Positions 1 through 7,193 of a DNA stretch of 16,568 nucleotides are shown here, piece by piece. The notes under the pieces are model-generated. The model was not told the DNA's origin. It did not search any database and worked only from the letters and a program-made list of their open reading frames with translations. This DNA comes from Savagea sp. (GTDB lineage Bacteria; Bacillota; Bacilli; Bacillales_A; Planococcaceae). Location of the stretch: contig JASLHQ010000065.1 of assembly GCA_030152265.1 (NCBI GenBank), forward strand, positions 1 to 16,568, in the 5' to 3' direction. Position 1 is the first letter of the stretch. Every line of letters starts with the position of its first letter. Position numbers and translations under genes: made by a program.

Positions 1-1008
1 GGAGATGATTCACGACATTTCGGTCCTTATCAAAAGGGAGAGAGTGCATACTACTCTTTATTGAACCGCGGAAAGAAAAGTATAGAGATCAATTTGAAAG
101 ATGAACAAGATTTAGAAATCATCCGAAACTTAATCCGCGAAGTAGATATTGTCGTTGAAAATTATCGACCAGGAATTATGGAAAAGTTTGGTCTAGACTA
201 CGATAGTGTGAAAGCGCTTAATCCGAACATTATTTACACTTCTATTTCAGGATTCGGTCAAAATGGCCCTTATAAAGAACGTCCTGCGTATGATCTCGTC
301 GCACAAGCGATGGGAGGTATGATGAGTATCACTGGATACGAACATACCCCACCTACTCGAACAGGATCTTCATTAGGAGATATGAGCGCAGCGCTTTTTG
401 CTACATACGGTACACTCGTTGCACTCTTCCATAAAGAAAGAACAGGAGAAGGACAGTTTGTTGATGTAGCTATGATGGATTCTATCGTAGCGATGTTAGA
501 AACGAACGTTTTACAAAATACGGTTGCCGGAATTAACCCTGGACGTGTCGGAAGTCGTCACCCATTAAGTACACCATTCGATGCGTATCGTGTGAAAGAC
601 GGTTATATCGTTATCGCTATCGCAAACAATCCATTATTCGAAAAGCTCTGTCATATTATGGAGCAACCTGAGCTAATTGAGGATGAACGTTTCACTACGG
701 ATGAACTTCGAACAAGTCATGAACAAGAACTCAAAGTGATCATTGAAAAGTTTTTATCATCTTATACGGTGGAAGAAGCAGAATCGATGTTGTTAGATGC
801 CGGCTTACCAGCTTCTCGTATTCAATCAATCGAAGAAGTCGTGCAAGATGAACAAATGAAAGTACGTGAAATGCTTGTTGATATCGAGCATCCGATTGCT
901 GGAAAGATGACGCTTGTCGGAAACCCAGCGAAATTATCAGCTACCCCTGCTGATCCATCAAACGCTCCACCTATGCTTGGTGAGCACAATACCGTATTTA
1001 AAAAATAA
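1..1008 (+). CDS. Type III (CaiB/BaiF family) CoA-transferase, 5' end cut off by window edge
   Basis: The frame is open from base 1, so the gene starts upstream; 335 C-terminal residues are present. Family members are about 390-400 residues, so roughly 60 are missing. A TTG at 61 is inside the conserved GESAYY-LNRGKKS segment and is not the start. Visible family motifs are VENYRPG, ISGFGQ-GPY, RPAYDLVAQA, and GEGQFVDVAMMD. The Asp of AMMD (codon 478-480) aligns with the catalytic Asp that forms the acyl-anhydride intermediate in formyl-CoA transferase and CaiB. The enzyme should move CoA between two carboxylic acids in the cytoplasm; the acids cannot be read from sequence. The acyl-CoA dehydrogenase follows after 9-15 bases, so the two are almost certainly cotranscribed and may act on the same thioester. 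The context (hutU next) suggests an imidazole acid such as urocanate or imidazolepropionate, by inference only. Family call is secure; substrate is not. Confidence 0.93.
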   Translation, partial: GDDSRHFGPYQKGESAYYSLLNRGKKSIEINLKDEQDLEIIRNLIREVDIVVENYRPGIMEKFGLDYDSVKALNPNIIYTSISGFGQNGPYKERPAYDLVAQAMGGMMSITGYEHTPPTRTGSSLGDMSAALFATYGTLVALFHKERTGEGQFVDVAMMDSIVAMLETNVLQNTVAGINPGRVGSRHPLSTPFDAYRVKDGYIVIAIANNPLFEKLCHIMEQPELIEDERFTTDELRTSHEQELKVIIEKFLSSYTVEEAESMLLDAGLPASRIQSIEEVVQDEQMKVREMLVDIEHPIAGKMTLVGNPAKLSATPADPSNAPPMLGEHNTVFKK

Positions 1009-1023
1009 AGGAGAGAGATGAAG

Positions 1024-2172
1024 ATGAATTTTGACTTAACAGATGAACAACTAGAAATTCGCCGCATGGTGAAAGAGTATAGTGAAGAAGTGTTGAAGCC
1101 ACTCGCAGTCGAATTAGATGAAGAGAACCGCTTTCCAACTGAAACAATTCCACAATTAGCAGAACTAGGTTTAATGGGTATTGCTTACCCGGAAGAAGAC
1201 GGCGGTGTAGGAGCGGATGCAATTACTGAAGCAATCGCAGTAGAAGAAATTACTCGTGCTTGTGCAGCGACAGGATCGATTTTAACTGCTCACTACTTAG
1301 GAATTGATTCTTTATATCTCGGTTGTACGAGTCGAGAACAACGCGATAAATTTTTAGTTCCAGGATGTCGCGGTGATTACTTATTTGCATTCGGTTTAAC
1401 AGAGCCAAGTGGTGGAACAGATGTTAACTCAATGAAAACAACAGCAGTACAAGATGGTGATGATTGGGTCATCAATGGTTCAAAAGTGTTTATCACGAAC
1501 GCAAAGTATGCGGATATCATTGTCGTATATGCAAAAACAGACTTGTCAAAAGGAGCTCACGGAATTAGTGCATTCATCGTAGAGAAAGGTACTCCTGGTC
1601 TCGTATACGGTGCAGGAGATGACAAGATGGGTATTCGTGGAGCGCGCACACATGAACTGTTCTTCGAAAACTTACGCGTACCTAAAGAAAACATGATTGG
1701 TGAACCACATAGCGCATTTAAATTAGCGATGCAAGTAGTCGATCGTGGTCGAATCGGTATCGCAGCAATGGCTGTTGGATTATCACAAGCTGCACTTGAT
1801 GAAACGTTAAATTATTCAAAAGAACGTATCGCATTTGATCAGCCAATCAACCAATTCCAAGGTTTGCAATGGATGATCGCAGAAATGGCAACAGATGTCG
1901 AAATGAGTCGTTTATATACTTACTTTGCAGCAAGCTTAAAAGACAAAAAAGGTTATCGTTTATCGAGAGAAGCTGCGATTTCGAAATTGTTTACAGCGGA
2001 AGCATCGAATCGTGTCGTGAATAAAGCTGTTCAAATCCATGGTGGTTACGGCTATATGAAAGATTATGTCGTTGAACGTTTATACCGAGATCAACGAATT
2101 CTCGAAATTTTTGAAGGTACATCACAAGTACAAAAGATGGTTATCGCAAGTCACGTAATCCCACGTGACTAA
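1024..2172 (+). CDS. Acyl-CoA dehydrogenase, short-chain type
   Basis: A 382-residue FAD flavoprotein of normal family length; it oxidises an acyl-CoA to the 2-enoyl-CoA and passes electrons to ETF. Numbering from ATG 1024: FAD/substrate motif LTEPSGGTD (about 126-134), VINGSKVFITNA (about 149-160), MGIRGARTHELFF, the C-terminal IHGGYGYMKDYVVERLYRD, and IFEGTSQVQ. The Glu of IFEGT (codon 2113-2115) is the expected catalytic base of SCAD/MCAD enzymes. It lacks glutaryl-CoA-dehydrogenase signatures. ATG 1018 is also in frame, but it is only 4 bases from GGAG (1010-1013), whereas 1024 is 10 bases away and gives the usual MNFDLT start. It lies 15 bases after the CoA-transferase and 39 bases before hutU with no terminator between, so it is probably in one transcript. 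CaiA (carnitine) and AcdA (aryl-acrylyl-CoA) are relatives that pair with a type III CoA-transferase. Substrate unknown. Confidence 0.93.
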   Translation: MNFDLTDEQLEIRRMVKEYSEEVLKPLAVELDEENRFPTETIPQLAELGLMGIAYPEEDGGVGADAITEAIAVEEITRACAATGSILTAHYLGIDSLYLGCTSREQRDKFLVPGCRGDYLFAFGLTEPSGGTDVNSMKTTAVQDGDDWVINGSKVFITNAKYADIIVVYAKTDLSKGAHGISAFIVEKGTPGLVYGAGDDKMGIRGARTHELFFENLRVPKENMIGEPHSAFKLAMQVVDRGRIGIAAMAVGLSQAALDETLNYSKERIAFDQPINQFQGLQWMIAEMATDVEMSRLYTYFAASLKDKKGYRLSREAAISKLFTAEASNRVVNKAVQIHGGYGYMKDYVVERLYRDQRILEIFEGTSQVQKMVIASHVIPRD

Positions 2173-2211
2173 TGAATATAAAGATTGTTCATAATAGAGG
2201 AGGAAAAAGAA

Positions 2212-3876
2212 ATGACAAATGAAAAACGTGTAATTCGCGCACCACGCGGTAATAAATTAACTTGTAAAGGATGGCAACAAGAAGCAGCACTTCGTATGTT
2301 GATGAATAACTTAGATCCAGAAGTAGCGGAAGATCCAGAAAATTTAGTCGTATATGGCGGAATCGGAAAAGCAGCTCGTAATTGGGAAGCTTATGATGCG
2401 ATTGTTGCTTCATTGAAAGAATTAGAAAATGATGAAACTTTACTCGTTCAATCAGGTAAGCCAGTCGGAATTTTCCGCACTCATGAAATGGCTCCACGTG
2501 TATTGCTTGCAAACTCAAACATCGTACCAGCATGGGCAAATTGGGAAACTTTTTACGATTTAGAAGAAAAAGGTTTAATGATGTACGGTCAAATGACAGC
2601 AGGAAGCTGGATTTATATCGGAGCTCAAGGAATTTTACAAGGTACTTACTTAAGTTTCGTAGAAGCGGGTAAAAAAGTATTCGGCACACCTGATTTAACA
2701 GGAAAACTTATCGTCACAGGTGGTATGGGCGGTATGAGTGGTGCACAACCACTTGCTGGAAAAATGGCGAAAGCAGTTATTATCGTCGTTGAAGTCGATC
2801 GTAAACGAATCGAACGTAAAATTGAAGAAGGTTACTGTGATTACTTAGCAGAAAACTTAGACGAAGCACTCGAAATGGCTGAAAAATTCCAGAAGGAAGG
2901 CACACCAGCATCAATCGGTCTCGTCGGAAACTGTGCGGCAGTATACCCAGAAATGTTAGAACGTAACATCATTCCAGATATCGTAACAGACCAAACAAGT
3001 GCTCATGATCCATTGAACGGGTATGTACCACACGGTATGACATTTGAAGAAGCACTCGAATTACGTAAGTCAGATCCAGAAACGTATGAGTTAAAATCGA
3101 AACAATCGATGGCAACTCACGTTCAAGCAATGTTAGATTTCCAAGCGAAAGGTGCGGAAACATTTGACTACGGAAATAACATTCGTAAGTATGCAAAAGA
3201 AATGGGTGTTGAAAATGCTTTCGACTTCCCAGGATTCGTTCCAGCATATTTACGTCCACTCTTCTGTGAAGGGAAAGGGCCTTTCCGTTGGGCAGCACTT
3301 TCAGGAGATCCAGAAGATATTTACAAAACAGATGCATTAGCAAAAGAAATGTTCGGTCACGATGAAGCTCTTGTGAACTGGATTGATATGGCTCAAGAAA
3401 TGGTACAGTGGCAAGGTTTACCGTCACGTATTTTCTGGCTCGGATATGGAGAGCGTCACAAGTTCGCATTGAAAGTGAACGAAATGGTTGCAAGTGGAGA
3501 AATTTCAGCACCGATCGTCTTCGGTCGAGATCACTTAGACTCAGGTTCTGTAGCATCACCAAACCGTGAAACAGAATCGATGAAAGATGGTTCAGATGCA
3601 ATTGCAGACTGGCCAATTTTAAACGCATTAATTAATACTTCTGGTGGAGCAAGTTGGGTAAGTGTTCACCACGGTGGCGGTGTAGGAATGGGTTATTCTT
3701 TACACGCAGGTCAAGTTCTTGTAGCGGATGGTTCAGATGAGGCACGTCAACGAATTGAACGCGTTTTAGTATCAGATCCAGGAATGGGTGTTATTCGTCA
3801 TGCTGACGCAGGATACGAGCGTGCAATCGATGTTGCGAAAGAGCGTGGTGTACGCATTCCGATGCTCGAACAATAA
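2212..3876 (+). CDS. hutU: Urocanate hydratase, near-canonical copy with Cys-to-Phe at the active-site position
   Basis: A 554-residue cytoplasmic NAD+-dependent enzyme that hydrates urocanate to 4-imidazolone-5-propanoate, of normal family length. Motifs in order: VYGGIGKAARN (48-57), QSGKPVGIFRTH (80-91), MYGQMTAGSW (124-133), GGMGGMSGAQPLA (170-182), VEVDRKRI (193-200), DQTSAHDPLNGYVP (260-273), FDYGNNIR (318-325), GPFRWAALSGDP (356-367), GRDHLDSGSVASPNRETE (438-455) and HHGGGVGMGYSLH (487-498). The family signature around 401-409 reads QGLPSRIFW instead of QGLPxRICW. Phe408 (TTC, 3433-3435) occupies the place of the active-site Cys410 of Pseudomonas putida urocanase. GMS replaces the usual GMG of the NAD site. 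The start is ATG 2212 after GAGGAGG; an in-frame TTG at 2185 is upstream of that site and rejected. It follows the dehydrogenase by 39 bases and is separated from the second hutU by a hairpin. Whether it is fully active is uncertain. Confidence 0.95.
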   Translation: MTNEKRVIRAPRGNKLTCKGWQQEAALRMLMNNLDPEVAEDPENLVVYGGIGKAARNWEAYDAIVASLKELENDETLLVQSGKPVGIFRTHEMAPRVLLANSNIVPAWANWETFYDLEEKGLMMYGQMTAGSWIYIGAQGILQGTYLSFVEAGKKVFGTPDLTGKLIVTGGMGGMSGAQPLAGKMAKAVIIVVEVDRKRIERKIEEGYCDYLAENLDEALEMAEKFQKEGTPASIGLVGNCAAVYPEMLERNIIPDIVTDQTSAHDPLNGYVPHGMTFEEALELRKSDPETYELKSKQSMATHVQAMLDFQAKGAETFDYGNNIRKYAKEMGVENAFDFPGFVPAYLRPLFCEGKGPFRWAALSGDPEDIYKTDALAKEMFGHDEALVNWIDMAQEMVQWQGLPSRIFWLGYGERHKFALKVNEMVASGEISAPIVFGRDHLDSGSVASPNRETESMKDGSDAIADWPILNALINTSGGASWVSVHHGGGVGMGYSLHAGQVLVADGSDEARQRIERVLVSDPGMGVIRHADAGYERAIDVAKERGVRIPMLEQ

Positions 3877-3886
3877 AATGAATGGT

Positions 3887-3914
3887 ACTGTCCCGCAAAA
3901 AGTGGGACAGTTTT
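3887..3914 (+). terminator. Terminator-like hairpin between the two hutU genes
   Basis: The arms ACTGTCCCGC (3887-3896) and GTGGGACAGT (3902-3911) pair over 10 bp with one G-U around an AAAAA loop. The run of T after the stem is short (four T, 3911-3914, the first of them paired). It sits 11 bases past the hutU stop and about 10 bases before the ribosome binding site of the next gene, leaving no room for a promoter after it. It may be a partial terminator that lowers expression of downstream genes, an attenuator, or a 3'-end stabiliser. Confidence 0.65.
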
Positions 3915-3939
3915 ACCCATTTTCAAAGGAGTGTTGCAA

Positions 3940-5589
3940 ATGAACGAGCGAAAACCATGGTACTCTCCAGTCGGACAACACTTGAATTGCGAAACTTGGG
4001 AGACAGAAGCTTTATTAAGATTATTGTTAAATAGTCTAGACCCCCGTGTAGCTGAGCGCCCAGATGACTTAATTGTATATGGAGGGCGAGGGAAGGCAGC
4101 GAGAGACGAAAAATCACTTCAGCAAATCATTACCGAATTAAAAAAGTTGAAAAGTGATGAAACGTTGCTCATACAATCAGGGAAGCCAGTAGGTGTATTT
4201 ACGACTTATGAAGATGCCCCGCGCGTCATTTCTTCCACTTCTATGATTGTTCCAGCAATGGCGAACGATGCAGAGTTTAAAAAATTAGAAGAAAAAGGTT
4301 TAACGATGTATGGACAGGCAACAGCGGCAAGTTGGTCTTACATAGGGGTACAAGGTATTCTGCAAACAACTTTTGAGACGATGGGGGAAATTGCAGCCCG
4401 TTATTTTAATGACTCATTGAAGGGACATATTGTACTGAGCTCTGGATTAGGTGGAATGGGCTCGGCGCAACCACTTTCAGTATCTATGCATGGTGGCGTA
4501 TCAATTATTGTAGAAATTGATGAAGAGAAAGTAAATCGTCGATTGTTAAACAACTATTGCGATATAGCAGTTCATTCTACTGAGCGTGCAATTGAACTTG
4601 CGCAAGAAGCAGCCGAATTAAAGCAACCTTTAGCAATTGCTTTAATTGGAAATGCACCAGATGTCTATCGTGAAATGTTGGAATTAAATTTTACTCCCTC
4701 TATTGTGACTGATCAAACAGCCGCTCATGATTTAGTAGATGGCTACGTACCAGAAGGTCTCACTTTAGAACAAGCTAGTTATTTACGTAAAAATAAACGA
4801 AAAACATATATTAATCTCGCTCAACGCTCAGTCATTCGTCATGTTGAAGCGATGCTTGAATTCCAAAAGAGAGAAGCAATTGTCTTTGATTATGGAAATA
4901 ATATTAGGGGACAAGCGCATAAAAATGGATTAGAGCAAGCTTTCAATATTCCGAACTTTGTAACACAGTACATTCGTCCTCTTTATAGTGAAGGACGTGG
5001 ACCTTGTCGATGGATTGCACTTTCAGGAAGTCCAAGTGATATTTATGCAATAGATGAAAAATTGTTAAATCGTTACGCTCACGATACTCGTTTGCAGAGA
5101 TGGCTAACTTATGTCCAAGATAATTTACATTTCTACGGATTGCCTGCTCGTACGTGCTGGTTAAATTATGAAGAACGAATCGAGTTAGGCCAAATTTTAA
5201 ATGATATGGTAGCTAACGGAGATTTGCAGGGTCCTGTTGCAATCACGAGAGACCATTCTGAAGCAAGTACGATTGCAGCACCTTACAGAGAGTCAGAAGA
5301 TATGAAAGATGGTAGTGATCTTGTTGCTGATTGGCCTATTTTGCTAGGGATGCTCAATGCAAGTGCAGGAGCATCGATGGTTACGATTCAACATGGTGGA
5401 GGGGTTGGAATTGGAAACTCTATACACACCGGTATGACAGCGATAGCAGATGGAACAGTAGCAGGAGCGAAAAAACTAGAACGAGTGTTAAAGATGGATC
5501 CCGCATTAAGTATTATTCGGTTAGCAGACGCAGGTTATGAGAAAGCTCATGAAATGATTCATATCCATAAGTTAAAAAAACCGTTGTAA
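3940..5589 (+). CDS. Diverged urocanate hydratase paralogue (HutU-like)
   Basis: A 549-residue protein homologous to HutU over its whole length. It keeps VYGGRGKAARD (47-56), QSGKPVG, MYGQATAASW (123-132), GLGGMGSAQPLS (169-180), VEIDEEK, DQTAAHD (258-264), FDYGNNIR (316-323), GPCRW (354-358), GLPARTCW (400-407) with the active-site Cys406, and QHGGGVGIG. Many family-invariant positions are changed: FRTH is FTTY, the DHLDSGSVASPNRE block is DHSEASTIAAPYRE (438-451), SAHDPLNGYVP is AAHDLVDGYVP, PFRWAALSGDP is PCRWIALSGSP, and IRHADAGYE is IRLADAGYE. NAD+ binding therefore looks retained while the substrate pocket is probably remodelled; a modified urocanate is one possibility. ATG 3940 is chosen because AAAGGAG (3925-3931) lies 8 bases upstream; GTG 3931 overlaps that site. 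It is 25 bases ahead of the regulator gene. Function beyond the family is not known. Confidence 0.88.
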   Translation: MNERKPWYSPVGQHLNCETWETEALLRLLLNSLDPRVAERPDDLIVYGGRGKAARDEKSLQQIITELKKLKSDETLLIQSGKPVGVFTTYEDAPRVISSTSMIVPAMANDAEFKKLEEKGLTMYGQATAASWSYIGVQGILQTTFETMGEIAARYFNDSLKGHIVLSSGLGGMGSAQPLSVSMHGGVSIIVEIDEEKVNRRLLNNYCDIAVHSTERAIELAQEAAELKQPLAIALIGNAPDVYREMLELNFTPSIVTDQTAAHDLVDGYVPEGLTLEQASYLRKNKRKTYINLAQRSVIRHVEAMLEFQKREAIVFDYGNNIRGQAHKNGLEQAFNIPNFVTQYIRPLYSEGRGPCRWIALSGSPSDIYAIDEKLLNRYAHDTRLQRWLTYVQDNLHFYGLPARTCWLNYEERIELGQILNDMVANGDLQGPVAITRDHSEASTIAAPYRESEDMKDGSDLVADWPILLGMLNASAGASMVTIQHGGGVGIGNSIHTGMTAIADGTVAGAKKLERVLKMDPALSIIRLADAGYEKAHEMIHIHKLKKPL

Positions 5590-5614
5590 TGTCGACCAAA
5601 GGGGGAGACATAGA

Positions 5615-7177
5615 ATGAAAAAGAGTAAAGTATTTGTTGCGATTACAAATAAAAAACATAGAGCAATAATAAAAACACAATATGAAAATCAAAATATTGA
5701 TGACAATTATGAATGGATAGATACGGAATCGTTGAGGACTATACCTTTTCAAATGGGAGATCTGATCTTAGTAGATCGTCGAAACATACAAAGTATGACA
5801 GCGCAACAAATCAACGAAGCTATTATCGTTGATGAACAATTTACTAAAGAGGAGATTCGTCATTTTTTTCAAAGAGGTTACCTCGATGTAGTTGAAATAA
5901 ATCAAATAACTGAAATGTTTACTACCTTGAAAAACCAACATTTAACAAGGAAACGTCGAATTGCCCTTAATATAGATCGAACGAGACAATTAAAAACGAG
6001 CTTAGCTTACGATTTATTGTTTGGTGGAATTATGAGTCCGCGAGATATTTGGATGAGAAGTCAAGCGTGTGGTTTACCAGCAATGCCGAATCTCGTATTC
6101 GTTGTTCATATTGACCACTTTCATAAATATGTTCGCCATAAGAGTAAAAAAGGAAAGTGGGCATTGCGTAATGATGTGATGGAACAATTAGGAAATTGTT
6201 TGGAGGAAATGAATTCTAAAGCGATTATCATACCAGTTGCACCAGAAAAAATTGCGATTTTATATGCTGCAGAAATTCAAATGAATTATAAAAAATATGA
6301 ACAACTTGCAATTGAAGTCGCAACCCTTTGTAAAAATTACATTTATGAAATGACTAATTATACGGTTACAATCGGTATTGGTCGATTTTATGAAGATGTG
6401 AGAAATATTCAAATCTCTTTTGAAGAAGCGATGAAAGCTCAAGAGAACCGTTTCTTTCACGGTAATAATACGGTCATTCATTATAATCAATTGAAATCAA
6501 CAGAAGAAGATATGTTGTTTACATTTAACGAAGCAGCATTTATTAGCAAATTAAGAGCGTGCAATTTCCAAGCGATTGAAGTTGAACTAAAAGAGTTAGA
6601 AGAACAAATGTTTACAAATCGGAATACGCAACCGCAAATGTTACGGATTCAAATGAATGATTTACTTTCTACAATTGCTCGTTCAGCGATACAAAGTGGT
6701 GCGAATGAAGAAAATGTTCTTCGATTATATGAAGATACTCAAAAACATATAAGAGTGTTTGAAAATGTGGAAGAAGCTCGGGCTGTCTTTTCTACTGTGT
6801 CTACTCAATTAATGAATGAAGTAGCGATGAATCGAAGTGAACAATCTATCCGATCTATTCAAAAAGCTGTGCAATATATTGAAGACCATTATGAACATCC
6901 AATCACATTAGAAGAAATTGCTGAACATGTTCAATTGAGTTCGAATTATTTTAGTAATCTTTTTAAAAAAGCAACGGATACAACATTTGTGGACTATTTG
7001 ACAAACAAGCGGATAGAAAGAGCAAAAGAATTACTACTCGATTTAAACTACACTGTTTACCAAATTGCCACAAAAGTCGGTTATGGAGATGCTCGTTATT
7101 TTAGCCGTGTATTTAAAGCGACTGTTGGACAAACACCGACACAGTATCGAAATTCAAAAATTCGAAAAAGTATATAA
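5615..7177 (+). CDS. AraC-family transcriptional regulator with degenerate receiver-like and GGDEF-like regions
   Basis: 520 residues in three parts. Residues about 1-110 resemble a response-regulator fold: DLILVD (49-54) is at the place of the phospho-acceptor strand, but the acidic pair after the first strand is missing (VAITNKKH), so phosphorylation is doubtful. Residues about 155-292 contain NLVFVVHIDHF and TIGIGRFYEDVRNIQISFEEAMKA, the pattern of the GGDEF-like region in YesN, PucR and CdaR regulators. Residues about 415-515 are a clear AraC double helix-turn-helix (ITLEEIAEHVQLSSNYFSNL and TVYQIATKVGYGDARYFSRV, ending TPTQYRN). ATG 5615 follows a GGGGGAG site. It lies 25 bases after the HutU paralogue and 16 before hutI, so it is embedded in the operon and probably controls it in response to a histidine-pathway intermediate (inference). 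It has no resemblance to HutP, the Bacillus subtilis hut antiterminator. Confidence 0.87.
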   Translation: MKKSKVFVAITNKKHRAIIKTQYENQNIDDNYEWIDTESLRTIPFQMGDLILVDRRNIQSMTAQQINEAIIVDEQFTKEEIRHFFQRGYLDVVEINQITEMFTTLKNQHLTRKRRIALNIDRTRQLKTSLAYDLLFGGIMSPRDIWMRSQACGLPAMPNLVFVVHIDHFHKYVRHKSKKGKWALRNDVMEQLGNCLEEMNSKAIIIPVAPEKIAILYAAEIQMNYKKYEQLAIEVATLCKNYIYEMTNYTVTIGIGRFYEDVRNIQISFEEAMKAQENRFFHGNNTVIHYNQLKSTEEDMLFTFNEAAFISKLRACNFQAIEVELKELEEQMFTNRNTQPQMLRIQMNDLLSTIARSAIQSGANEENVLRLYEDTQKHIRVFENVEEARAVFSTVSTQLMNEVAMNRSEQSIRSIQKAVQYIEDHYEHPITLEEIAEHVQLSSNYFSNLFKKATDTTFVDYLTNKRIERAKELLLDLNYTVYQIATKVGYGDARYFSRVFKATVGQTPTQYRNSKIRKSI

Positions 7178-7193
7178 AAAGGAGTTTTTCATT

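Noticed and set aside
1..1008. Reading the CoA-transferase plus dehydrogenase as glutarate/glutaryl-CoA catabolism
   Set aside because: The dehydrogenase lacks glutaryl-CoA-dehydrogenase sequence features and the context is histidine catabolism; not excluded but less likely.
2189..2689. 166-codon - strand frame over the start of hutU
   Set aside because: Antisense shadow; no recognisable domain, and it crosses the dehydrogenase-hutU junction.
2969..3628. 219-codon open frame on the - strand inside hutU
   Set aside because: It lies entirely antisense to a strongly conserved gene, has leucine/histidine-rich shadow composition and no ribosome binding site.
7065..7193. 43-codon upstream extension of hutI
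   Set aside because: It overlaps the C-terminal helix-turn-helix of the regulator in another frame; the strong site AAAAAGGAG fixes the start at 7194.
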